From: Veillonella sp.
GTDB lineage: Bacteria; Bacillota; Negativicutes; Veillonellales; Veillonellaceae
Direction of reading: 5' to 3'
NCBI RefSeq assembly: GCF_018364065.1
Contig: NZ_JAGZMO010000008.1
Span: 1 to 64,000 of the forward strand
DNA: 64,000 nt
The translations under genes and the position numbers were made by a program. The notes beneath the pieces are model-generated. The model searched no databases. It had not been told where the DNA came from and saw only the letters and a list, made by a program, of their open reading frames with translations. Position 1 is the first letter of the stretch; every line of letters begins with the position of its first letter. Positions 1 to 7,098 of this stretch are shown here, piece after piece.

Positions 1-1068
1 TGTAAGTACATTGCCTGCACCGTCTTTAACGCTTACAGTCTGAAGTGCGGAATTAGCTGTATCTTGAGCGCCTTTGATAGAATCATTAAGATCTTTTTGT
101 ATGCCAAATAATTGACCGCCTGTTACAGCGTCAGTAGAACCTTCAGCCACAGCACCTTCACCAACATTAGATACTTTTTTGCCGCCTGCATCAATACCGG
201 CTAAAGTTACGGACGGACCGCCGGCAACAGTCAAACCGTCTGCTGCAACAACTGTGTTTCCAAGGGCAAAACCACCGGCAGTTAAAGCGGCAGTGCCAAC
301 CACAATGCCATTAGCTCCAACTTTAGTTTCACCGGCTACCAAACCTGATTTGTCCAGTTTAGTATTACCTACAGTAACAGCCCCATCAGCACTGAGGTCA
401 ACTTTTTTATTCAAATCAACACTAAAGGATTTGCTACCATCAGCATTTTCACTTTCAGCGATTTTGATATTATCGCTGCCTGCAGTAAGATTCGTAGACC
501 CTGTTTTAATGCCTTTTACCAAATCATTCAGCTTTTGTTCCCCTGCTTCAGACAAATTGCTGAGATCACGGTTAGCCATATTTTTTAATTCTTCAAGTGC
601 GGTTGAAGAATTTGAGCTGGAATCATTAATCTTTTTGAGTGTTGCAGCGTCCAAACCTATTTTTAAAACTTGGTATTTATTTTCAATCTGAGCAGCACCA
701 GGCTGAGATTTAGTCGATACTTTTTTATCGCCACCACTCATATAGCTACCCATTTTAACTTCTACGCCACCGTCAGTAGCACCTTGAACCAAGAGTTTAT
801 ATTGAACGCCATTACCGGAGTCCCAACCAACTGCCTTATAAGCTTGACCAGTCTTGGTAAAATCTATTTCCATCTGTTTTGCATCAGTGGTAATCAAGCT
901 GGCATCAGCTGTACTGAAACCGCCCACTAACATGGCTGCCAATAACCCGGACAACACTACGCCCTTAACTCGTTTGGATGTACCGTTCTGATGACTCTTT
1001 GCCAATTCAGAAACTACTACGTACATACCTTTTGTTTTACTCCACACTACCTTAAACACCTTATTCAT
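1..1068 (-). CDS. Trimeric autotransporter adhesin (YadA/Hia-like), N-terminal part; runs off the window
   Basis: This is the 5' part (356 codons) of a surface adhesin read from ATG at 1068, and it continues past position 1. The start has an AAGGAG ribosome site. The first ~26 residues (MNKVFKVVWSKTKGMYVVVS and on) form an extended signal peptide region typical of type V secreted proteins. A hydrophobic core and an Ala cleavage region follow, near residues 38-55. Downstream are head and stalk repeats of the YadA/Hep_Hag type: 'ADGAVTVGNTKLDKSGLV', 'GETKVGANGIVVG' and 'KKVSNVGEGAVAEGSTDAVTGGQL', the last being a neck-like motif. In this family a C-terminal trimeric beta-barrel (outside the window) anchors the protein in the outer membrane and the passenger mediates adhesion or co-aggregation. 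The family call is firm; the ligand is unknown. Confidence 0.9.
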   Translation of the reverse strand, partial: MNKVFKVVWSKTKGMYVVVSELAKSHQNGTSKRVKGVVLSGLLAAMLVGGFSTADASLITTDAKQMEIDFTKTGQAYKAVGWDSGNGVQYKLLVQGATDGGVEVKMGSYMSGGDKKVSTKSQPGAAQIENKYQVLKIGLDAATLKKINDSSSNSSTALEELKNMANRDLSNLSEAGEQKLNDLVKGIKTGSTNLTAGSDNIKIAESENADGSKSFSVDLNKKVDLSADGAVTVGNTKLDKSGLVAGETKVGANGIVVGTAALTAGGFALGNTVVAADGLTVAGGPSVTLAGIDAGGKKVSNVGEGAVAEGSTDAVTGGQLFGIQKDLNDSIKGAQDTANSALQTVSVKDGAGNVLT

Positions 1069-2320
1069 GCTATATGCTCCTTTACGTCCCCACACATAAT
1101 TACCCTTAAGCAATTTTAATATTGTTAAACCCAAACAACTTAAACAAACATGACTAAGAATACCTTGCGTACCCTTTATTTAATATTTAATTAAGATTTA
1201 ATTATATTGAAAACATTCCAGAAAATTAAACCTTAGTACATCGGTTATTAATTCTCACCCCGATTAAGACATTTAACACCTAAACTATCTGTAAACACTC
1301 AACTTTTAACTAACACTAATTTATATCTGTACCGCCCCACTTTTTAAAAAGTTTAAAACCAAGTCTATATTTATGATGAAATATTTTAATCACTCAATAA
1401 CCTGAGGTAAACTTTATTACTTCATCAAGTTAATATCCTAGTTTTTATGTATAATTAATAATATTGTATATATACACCCGCTTTCTACATACTTTAAAGC
1501 ATTTTATAACGATCAATCAGTCAAATATAGGTCAATTATCATCTTTTTTACATATAATTCTAAGTCTCTAAAGATAAATAAGAGCCTCTTATCAAATCTA
1601 ACCAAATGTGTCATGCTTTTCATCTGTTCATGATATGTTCATATTAATTCATAATTCATTCTATCACCTTTCATGCATATGTGCAATAGTATTAGACTTC
1701 ATTATTTGATATATGAGCGACTTTCAAATCGTGTATTTTCTCCTCTTCCTAGTATAAAGCCTATGTTTTATCCGTAAATTATTCAGTTCGTGAATTTTCA
1801 GTTGCCTGTTTTTATGGTTTATAACAATCAACTCGCTTATTTTTATGTCTACTGTAAAAATACATCGTTTAAATCGACGTTAATCAGGATGAATATTTTT
1901 AAATGGCATTTTAATCAATTCATTAATTGCTCATCTTCTGTAATTGTAAAAATTTTACACATTCTTGATAATTGTATTCGCAATATCTTTTATCATTAAA
2001 CAAATTTCTAAAATAATCTCTTTCGAATATTCATTGGAGATAAATTTGATTATTCTATTTCTTCATCTTGTATTCTTAATACCGCATTTTATTTTTATGC
2101 GTTATTTTTGTATTTTTAATCTATTCAAAATACTGTGTCAAAAAACATCTTTATTTTTCTCATGTTTTAATACTATATCATTTTTATATATATATGATTT
2201 TTAAACAAACCCTTCTTTTAGAAACATGTTTTGTACGCAATAGAAATAATCTACAATATAAAAGTTACATTTCCTACTCTCTTACTCACAGATTATGATT
2301 TTTAATTACCTTATTAGGTT
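1069..2320. other. Gene-free AT-rich region upstream of the adhesin
   Basis: About 1.25 kb of very AT-rich sequence lies between the adhesin start and the first hairpin at 2321. Short open frames exist on the plus strand (1790-1999, 1965-2204) but have no ribosome sites and low-complexity Ile/Phe/Asn-rich translations, so I do not call them genes. The region presumably holds the adhesin promoter; no single convincing -35/-10 pair stands out. Confidence 0.6.
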
Positions 2321-2355
2321 AAAAAAATTAAGCCCTATCATACAATAGGGCTTAA
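2321..2355 (-). terminator. Rho-independent terminator, minus strand, without an obvious adjacent gene
   Basis: A perfect 11-bp inverted repeat (TTAAGCCCTAT at 2328-2338, ATAGGGCTTAA at 2345-2355, 6-nt loop) is followed on the minus strand by seven T (the A run 2321-2327). It lies ~170 bp beyond the rpmA terminator, so it is either a backup terminator or the end of a separate non-coding transcript. Confidence 0.75.
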
Positions 2356-2523
2356 TTCATTATAGAAAGATATAAAACGCTGCTCACATTACCTTATAGA
2401 TACATATTAGCAAATGAATTACATCTGTATCCAGCTATTTTCTTTATGGCTGCGATTAGATAAACGGCTTTTAAGTCATATGGCCATGTATAAACAATTA
2501 ACAACCACCTAAACTTAGGCAAC

Positions 2524-2559
2524 AAAAAACGGGCTCAAGATCAAATCTTGAACCCGTTT
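2524..2559 (-). terminator. Terminator of the rplU-prp-rpmA operon
   Basis: A 15-bp stem with one mismatch (2527-2541 with 2545-2559, 3-nt loop) is followed on the minus strand by a T run (A run 2524-2529). It lies 40 bp after the rpmA stop codon. Confidence 0.9.
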
Positions 2560-2598
2560 ACAAGGCATATATTACATACACGCCTTTATGTATTCATC

Positions 2599-2883
2599 TT
2601 ACGCTTCTACAGGATAAACGCTAACTTTACGGTTATAACGTCCATCGCGTTCGAAAGCAACTTTGCCAGGAACTAATGCGAACAAAGTATCATCTTTGCC
2701 GATACCTACATTAGTGCCAGGGTGGAAATGAGTACCACGTTGACGAACGATGATGTTACCGCTTTTTACAACGGAACCATCATGGCATTTAACGCCAAGA
2801 CGTTTGGATTCGCTATCGCGACCATTACGTGTACTGGATACACCTTTCTTATGTGCAAATAATTGCAAATCAAAAGTAAACAT
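2599..2883 (-). CDS. rpmA: 50S ribosomal protein L27 with cleavable N-terminal extension
   Basis: L27 sits at the peptidyl-transferase side of the large ribosomal subunit. The protein starts MFTFDLQLFAHKKG: the nine residues before AHKKG are the extension seen in Firmicute and fusobacterial L27, removed by the protease Prp, whose gene is directly upstream. The rest (TRNGRDSESKRLGVK, RQRGTHFHPGTNVGIGKDDTLF) is canonical. The start is taken as ATG at 2883 rather than GTG at 2892, because AGGAGG lies 8 nt before the ATG and overlaps the GTG. The product is 94 residues. It is the last gene of rplU-prp-rpmA. Confidence 0.97.
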   Translation of the reverse strand: MFTFDLQLFAHKKGVSSTRNGRDSESKRLGVKCHDGSVVKSGNIIVRQRGTHFHPGTNVGIGKDDTLFALVPGKVAFERDGRYNRKVSVYPVEA

Positions 2884-2895
2884 TCCGTTCACCTC

Positions 2896-3210
2896 CTATG
2901 TTTCACTAAGTGATACAAAATCATCATACTGTTTAGCAATCTCTTGGAAACCAAGAATCATAGTAGCCAATATAGCTTGCCCGCTCTCGGTAATATTACC
3001 ACTAAGTGTGATATTACATGATCCAGAGCTGTTTTCATATGTGCCTTCCTGTTTAGCAATTGACTGCAAGCCCAAAATGGCGGTGCAAGACAACGCAGAA
3101 ACTGCGGCACACACAATATCATACCCATGCTCGTCATAGCCGGCATGTCCGCTAATTCGGCATCCTACTATTTGCTGCGCCTCATTGCGGTTTACTTGAA
3201 TCTTAATCAT
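2896..3210 (-). CDS. prp: Ribosomal-processing cysteine protease Prp
   Basis: This 104-residue protein has the conserved Prp block GHAGYDEHGYDIVCAAVSAL (residues ~21-40), containing the catalytic His (in GHAGY) and Cys (in VCAAVSAL). In Firmicutes Prp trims the N-terminal extension of L27 before ribosome assembly. The sandwich position between rplU and rpmA, together with the matching LQLF-AHKKG site in the L27 encoded next, makes the assignment secure. It is separated by a few bases from both neighbours and probably co-translated from the rplU mRNA. Confidence 0.95.
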   Translation of the reverse strand: MIKIQVNRNEAQQIVGCRISGHAGYDEHGYDIVCAAVSALSCTAILGLQSIAKQEGTYENSSGSCNITLSGNITESGQAILATMILGFQEIAKQYDDFVSLSET

Positions 3211-3213
3211 GAC

Positions 3214-3525
3214 TTATGCCTGAATGGATTCAATGCGAACTTTTGTGAACGGCTGACGATGACCTTGACGGCGACGATAGTTGGATTTTGCTTTGTATTT
3301 GAAAACTAAAATCTTCTTCGCTTTACCATGTTCAAGTACTTTACCTGTTACTTTTGCACCGTCCACAAGTGGAGCGCCTACTTTAACGTCACTGTCGTTA
3401 ACTACAGTTAATACTTCGTCAAACGTTACAGTTTCTTCAGCAGCTGCTTCCAATTTTTCGATAGTAATTACATCGCCTTCAGCAACGCGATATTGTTTAC
3501 CACCAGTTTTAATAATTGCGTACAT
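3214..3525 (-). CDS. rplU: 50S ribosomal protein L21
   Basis: This is a 103-residue L21 starting MYAIIKTGGKQYRVAEGD and ending in the signature KYKAKSNYRRRQGHRQPFTKV. L21 binds 23S rRNA domain II with L20. A longer open frame reaches 3573, but ATG 3525 is preceded by AAGGAGGTG at proper distance and gives the normal length, so the extension is leader sequence. It is the first gene of the rplU-prp-rpmA operon, transcribed from the promoter at 3652-3680. Confidence 0.97.
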   Translation of the reverse strand: MYAIIKTGGKQYRVAEGDVITIEKLEAAAEETVTFDEVLTVVNDSDVKVGAPLVDGAKVTGKVLEHGKAKKILVFKYKAKSNYRRRQGHRQPFTKVRIESIQA

Positions 3526-3650
3526 TGTGACACCTCCTTGTTTTCGAACTCGCTGAATTCGGTATTCTCTCACACCGGATGGAATGAGTGAAATTTGGGA
3601 ACCTCTCCATGCGGCTGCAATAGTTGGGCGTACCCAAACTATGACTAATT
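3526..3650 (-). promoter_or_regulatory. 5' leader of rplU, possible L21-type autoregulatory leader
   Basis: About 120 nt lie between the promoter and the rplU start. On the transcript it begins with a hairpin AGTTTGGG-TACG-CCCAACT (3623-3641), and further short complementary segments follow. Firmicute rplU genes often carry an L21 leader; I see the position and one hairpin but cannot confirm the consensus fold. Confidence 0.4.
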
Positions 3651-3651
3651 T

Positions 3652-3680
3652 ATTTTACATGATATTTCGATTCTTGTCAA
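3652..3680 (-). promoter_or_regulatory. Sigma-A promoter of rplU operon
   Basis: On the minus strand, TTGACA (3675-3680) and TAAAAT (3652-3657) are separated by exactly 17 nt, about 125 nt upstream of the rplU start. Confidence 0.85.
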
Positions 3681-3690
3681 TTTAAAGATA

Positions 3691-3725
3691 TAAGAAAACC
3701 GGCTATTTTTCGCACATAGCCGGTT
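3691..3725 (-). terminator. Terminator downstream of mntP
   Basis: A perfect 10-bp stem (AACCGGCTAT 3697-3706, ATAGCCGGTT 3716-3725, 9-nt loop) is followed on the minus strand by a short T-rich tract. It separates mntP from the rplU promoter. Confidence 0.75.
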
Positions 3726-3826
3726 ATATATATTAATAGAGTTTTAGTTGTAAAATCAATCGGATAGACTGTATAACTCTTAACCTGTGTAGAGTTCAGC
3801 CGATTTACCTGTGAGCCCCTTAGCAA

Positions 3827-4408
3827 TTAAAACAAGGATGCTGTTATAATTCCCAAATGCTGTAATAAAATCTTTAAACCGATAAGGATGAGGACTACAC
3901 CGCCCACCATTTCGGCACGGCCGGAGAGAATTTTCCCCAACTGCTGACCTAAGAACACACCGATTAGCGATATGGCAAAGGTGATGATACCGATTGTAGA
4001 AGTGGCTACCCATACATTTACCGAGAAGAACGCCAAGGTAATCCCGATTGCCAATGCATCAATACTGGTAGCGAAAGCCAGTACAAACATTTCACGCCAT
4101 GTTACAAGGTGACAAATAATTTCGCCTTCATCATCAGGTTTAAAACTGTTGCGAATCATGTTAACACCCAAATAGCCCAGTAAAATAAAAATAATCCAGT
4201 GATCATAATTGTTAATTTTATCTGACAATTGTGCCCCGATAACCCAGCCGATTAGCGGCATTATCATCTGAAACAGCCCAAATAAAAAAGGCATCCCCAC
4301 ACGCTTCAAAGGTTCCCGGTAACTGATACACGGACCTTTAGCGATGGCGACTGCAAATGCATCCATGGCCAAACTTATTGCTACTAAAGCGATTTCCCAC
4401 ATTGACAT
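3827..4408 (-). CDS. mntP: Manganese efflux pump MntP
   Basis: This 193-residue inner-membrane protein has about six transmembrane helices. Both halves carry the family hallmark: AISLAMDAFAVAIAKG (residues ~11-26) and FATSIDALAIGITLAF (~112-127), whose Asp residues line the Mn2+ path in MntP. It exports excess Mn2+. The gene appears monocistronic, with its own terminator at 3691-3725. A Mn riboswitch (yybP-ykoY) often precedes mntP, but I could not recognise one in 4409-4690. That spacer instead holds a hexanucleotide repeat ~130 bp upstream. Confidence 0.93.
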   Translation of the reverse strand: MSMWEIALVAISLAMDAFAVAIAKGPCISYREPLKRVGMPFLFGLFQMIMPLIGWVIGAQLSDKINNYDHWIIFILLGYLGVNMIRNSFKPDDEGEIICHLVTWREMFVLAFATSIDALAIGITLAFFSVNVWVATSTIGIITFAISLIGVFLGQQLGKILSGRAEMVGGVVLILIGLKILLQHLGIITASLF

Positions 4409-4539
4409 GGCGTCTCATCCTCTCCTTGATGACCTTACAACTATCTATTTAACTCTTTATTTATGCTATCTGCATATATTGCACTCGCAAAATATAACCT
4501 AACTATTATATCGATATTTCTAGTTTTTGGCAATAGGAA

Positions 4540-4582
4540 TTTTTATTTTTATTTTTATTTTTATTTTTATTTTTATTTTTTT
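4540..4582. repeat. Hexanucleotide microsatellite (TTTTTA)6 plus T7
   Basis: Six perfect TTTTTA copies at 4540-4575 are followed by seven T. It lies in the rng-mntP spacer, 132-174 bp upstream of the mntP start and before the rng terminator. Such a tract could change length by slippage. Confidence 0.9.
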
Positions 4583-4622
4583 CTTATTACTTTATGGGGC
4601 TTAAAAAAGAAGACCTAAATAA

Positions 4623-4672
4623 CACTTAGGAGCACTTTAAAGTACTTACAAATACTTAAGAATGCTAAAGAG
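4623..4672. repeat. Degenerate 10-bp tandem repeat
   Basis: Five imperfect 10-bp units of roughly tACTTAAgAA can be aligned (CACTTAGGAG, CACTTTAAAG, TACTTACAAA, TACTTAAGAA, TGCTAAAGAG). They lie just before the rng terminator. Confidence 0.55.
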
Positions 4673-4687
4673 AAGTTTCCAGGGGAT

Positions 4688-4719
4688 AAAAAAATGAGAT
4701 GTGTTATACATCTCATTTT
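4688..4719 (-). terminator. Terminator of the rng transcript
   Basis: A 12-bp perfect stem (AAAATGAGATGT 4691-4702, ACATCTCATTTT 4708-4719, 5-nt loop) overlaps and precedes a T run on the minus strand (A run 4688-4694). It is about 75 bp after the rng stop codon. Confidence 0.9.
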
Positions 4720-4792
4720 AAATGATTTCTTCTACGTTCGCATCTATATTTTTTACACGTTCATAACGTTATTTATTCATCCGCAACTACGT

Positions 4793-6232
4793 CTACACAT
4801 CTGCGTCTTCGCTTAAAGCCAATAGCGAATATGCTTCGCGACTCATAGCCTGCGTAGTTTCAATACGAACTGTTTTCTTTATTTGTTTGCTCAAGTCTGA
4901 CACGACGGATTTTGTGAAATATGCCGCCACTTCCGGATGCACTTCAATGAGCACATCAGTGCTGAGACGCCCCATGCGATACAATTCCCGGATACGTCGT
5001 AAAATCTGCAAATACACGGTTTCCGCCGATAACAATACGCCCGTACCGCCACATGCGGAGCAATCGTCAAAGAGCAAGGATGACAACCCTTTACGCTCTC
5101 TCTTACGCGTTAATTCCACCAATCCCAGCGATGTCATGCCGCACACCACCGTTTTAACACGGTCAGCATTAGTGAGTCGTACCAATTCTTCCAGCAGGGC
5201 TTCACGCTGCGATTTCTTCGGCATATCAATAAAGTCACAGATAATAATGCCTCCAATGTCGCGCAAGCGCAGCTGTTTGGCTATTACCTGAGCCGCTTCC
5301 TGATTCACCTGTACCGCCACTTCGCTGGCCGTACCGCTCTTGCCGGTATAATGGGCTGAATTCACGTCAATAACAGTTAACGCTTCCGTTGTATCGATTT
5401 GCAAATAACCTCCGGACGGCAAATCCACCCGGTTGGTCATAAGCGCATCGAGCTGCTCTTCAATAGGCCACTCTTTAAAAATCGGTTTCTTATCTTCATA
5501 CAGAGACAGCGAAATTCGATCAGCCAATTTCGTCAATTGTAACAATTCTTGAAGTCGTTCAAATGCCGCATTGTCGTCGACGATAATTTCACTTACGTCG
5601 GCAAATGCATAGTCTCGTAACACGCGGAACCAAAAGTCCGCATCACTGTAGAGCTTCGTGCCGCCCTTGGCAACTTTAAACCGATTCTGAAGCTGCGTCC
5701 ATGTATTCCACAAATACTCCATATCGGCCTGCAAATCGGAGGCTGAAGCCGTAGCTGCTGCAGTTCGCAGTATAAATCCGCACCCTTTCGCCTGGTAGGG
5801 AGCCGCCAAATCGGTCAACGTTTGACGTAACTTGTCATCGGTGATTCGTTTGGAGATATGAAGCCCTTCCGAATAGGGCAGAAGCACCATGAAACGGCCG
5901 GCCAAACTCACATCGGCACTAACGCGGGCACCTTTGCCGAGCATTTCTTCTTTTACCACTTGTACGAGAATCTGCTGTCCTACAAAGAGTTTTCCCATAG
6001 CCTTCGTCTGTTTCCCTTGACGCAGGTTCAGATAGGCATTTTGCTTTTCCCCGATGTCCACAAATGCGGCGGACATACCGGGCAGCACATTGCGCACAGT
6101 GCCTTTATATATGTGGTTAATAATTTCTTCCCGACTTTGACGGTGAATGGCAATATCGATGAGCTCATTAGCATCATCCACTACAACCAATCGCGTCTCT
6201 TCGGGCATCACATTAGCCAATATGCGTTTCAT
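4793..6232 (-). CDS. rng: Ribonuclease G/E family endoribonuclease
   Basis: This 479-residue single-strand-specific endoribonuclease acts in mRNA decay and 5S/16S rRNA maturation. An S1 RNA-binding domain comes first (GTVRNVLPGMSAAFVDIGEKQNAYL, ~44-68), then the DNase I-like catalytic core with the metal-binding Asp residues in TVIDVNSAHYTGK (~289-301) and IIICDFIDM (~327-335). A Zn-link-like CSACGGTG motif lies at ~398. The length fits the RNase G class without the E. coli RNase E C-terminal scaffold. AGGAGGAG precedes the ATG. It is co-directional with the radical-SAM pair upstream, a common Firmicute arrangement. Confidence 0.93.
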   Translation of the reverse strand: MKRILANVMPEETRLVVVDDANELIDIAIHRQSREEIINHIYKGTVRNVLPGMSAAFVDIGEKQNAYLNLRQGKQTKAMGKLFVGQQILVQVVKEEMLGKGARVSADVSLAGRFMVLLPYSEGLHISKRITDDKLRQTLTDLAAPYQAKGCGFILRTAAATASASDLQADMEYLWNTWTQLQNRFKVAKGGTKLYSDADFWFRVLRDYAFADVSEIIVDDNAAFERLQELLQLTKLADRISLSLYEDKKPIFKEWPIEEQLDALMTNRVDLPSGGYLQIDTTEALTVIDVNSAHYTGKSGTASEVAVQVNQEAAQVIAKQLRLRDIGGIIICDFIDMPKKSQREALLEELVRLTNADRVKTVVCGMTSLGLVELTRKRERKGLSSLLFDDCSACGGTGVLLSAETVYLQILRRIRELYRMGRLSTDVLIEVHPEVAAYFTKSVVSDLSKQIKKTVRIETTQAMSREAYSLLALSEDADV

Positions 6233-6277
6233 AGGCTCCTCCTTTCTTCGAAAGTATTTCGTTTATTTCTTCAATAG

Positions 6278-6361
6278 CATAATTAGAGCTGCCATCAATT
6301 CGTAACATAATTAGAACAGCAATCAATTAATACCATAATCAGCGCAGCAATTAATTGTGCA
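6278..6361. repeat. Degenerate 28-bp tandem repeat, three units
   Basis: Three consecutive 28-bp units start at 6278, 6306 and 6334, each beginning CATAATnAG or CATAATCAG and sharing a central GCAGCAATCAATT-like core. They occupy the spacer between rng and the TIGR03936 gene. Identity is partial, so this is an old or diverging duplication. Confidence 0.7.
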
Positions 6362-6399
6362 ATTACATAGGCAAATCATTGTAAGTATTACAGTAAGTA

Positions 6400-7098
6400 T
6401 TACACATCAAACGGTGTTTTCAGCACGCCCTGATCTTCAATCATGATGTCATGACGATGAATAGAGTATTCGTCATTGACAGGCCATCCGTACTTCTCCA
6501 TACCGAGTTTCCATACTTCGCCCGGCTTCATGGTGCCTTCCGGATAGATGCCGATAGCCATGCGCAAAGTAACGCGACCGTCGTGAATCTTAGCCGTAAT
6601 CGGCTCTTTTACGAAATGCTTCACATCAATAATACGAGTTTTCTTAGGTGTCACCTTTTCATACTCGATAAACTCTTCGTCATTGAAGCTTTTTAAAATC
6701 TCGGTCCACGCTGCTTCGTCGGAAGGCCCGTCCACAATCGGACCGGACACTTCATACACCGCGTAGTTACAAATCGCCATGAGCTTTTTCACTTTGTCAG
6801 GCATTTCGCGACCGTCAACCGGTTCGAGACCCGGAGGGGCTACTCGTTTTAAACGATCCACAATATTTTCCACAGATACATCTTCTAAAATATCCATGTC
6901 CACATATTCTACATCCGCTGTAATCCCCAACGCCAAGGCGGAGGAAAAGCTGATTTTCATATGCGGGTTAAACCCTTCGGAGTAGGCCATTTTAATTTCT
7001 GCACGACGAATCATGCGCTCCACGGCCTGAGCATAATCCAGATGGGATATAAAGCGCAGCGGCTCACCTTTACTTAATGCCAAACGTATTTTTTTCAA
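6400..7098 (-). CDS. TIGR03936/DUF2344 family protein, partner of the radical-SAM protein
   Basis: This 232-residue protein belongs to the radical-SAM-linked DUF2344 family (IRLALSKGEPLRFISHLDYAQ; MAYSEGFNPHMKISFSSALALG). Its function is unknown. It is nearly always found next to, or fused to, a B12-binding radical-SAM protein, as here. I choose TTG at 7098 as the start: GGAGG lies 8 nt before it and the conserved N-terminus (KKIRLALSKG) begins exactly there, whereas the longer frame to 7185 would translate antisense-like sequence inside the upstream gene. It overlaps the upstream gene by 29 nt, suggesting translational coupling. Confidence 0.85.
   Translation of the reverse strand: MKKIRLALSKGEPLRFISHLDYAQAVERMIRRAEIKMAYSEGFNPHMKISFSSALALGITADVEYVDMDILEDVSVENIVDRLKRVAPPGLEPVDGREMPDKVKKLMAICNYAVYEVSGPIVDGPSDEAAWTEILKSFNDEEFIEYEKVTPKKTRIIDVKHFVKEPITAKIHDGRVTLRMAIGIYPEGTMKPGEVWKLGMEKYGWPVNDEYSIHRHDIMIEDQGVLKTPFDV

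Noticed and set aside
179..930. Open frames on the plus strand inside the adhesin region
   Set aside because: They are antisense shadows of the adhesin frame, which shows an extended signal peptide and head/stalk motifs on the minus strand.
1790..2204. Two overlapping small plus-strand frames in the AT-rich region
   Set aside because: No ribosome sites, low-complexity translations, and the frames are expected by chance in such AT-rich DNA.
4409..4690. Mn-sensing yybP-ykoY riboswitch in front of mntP
   Set aside because: I could not find the conserved loops of this class in the spacer; only AT-rich and repeat sequence is present.
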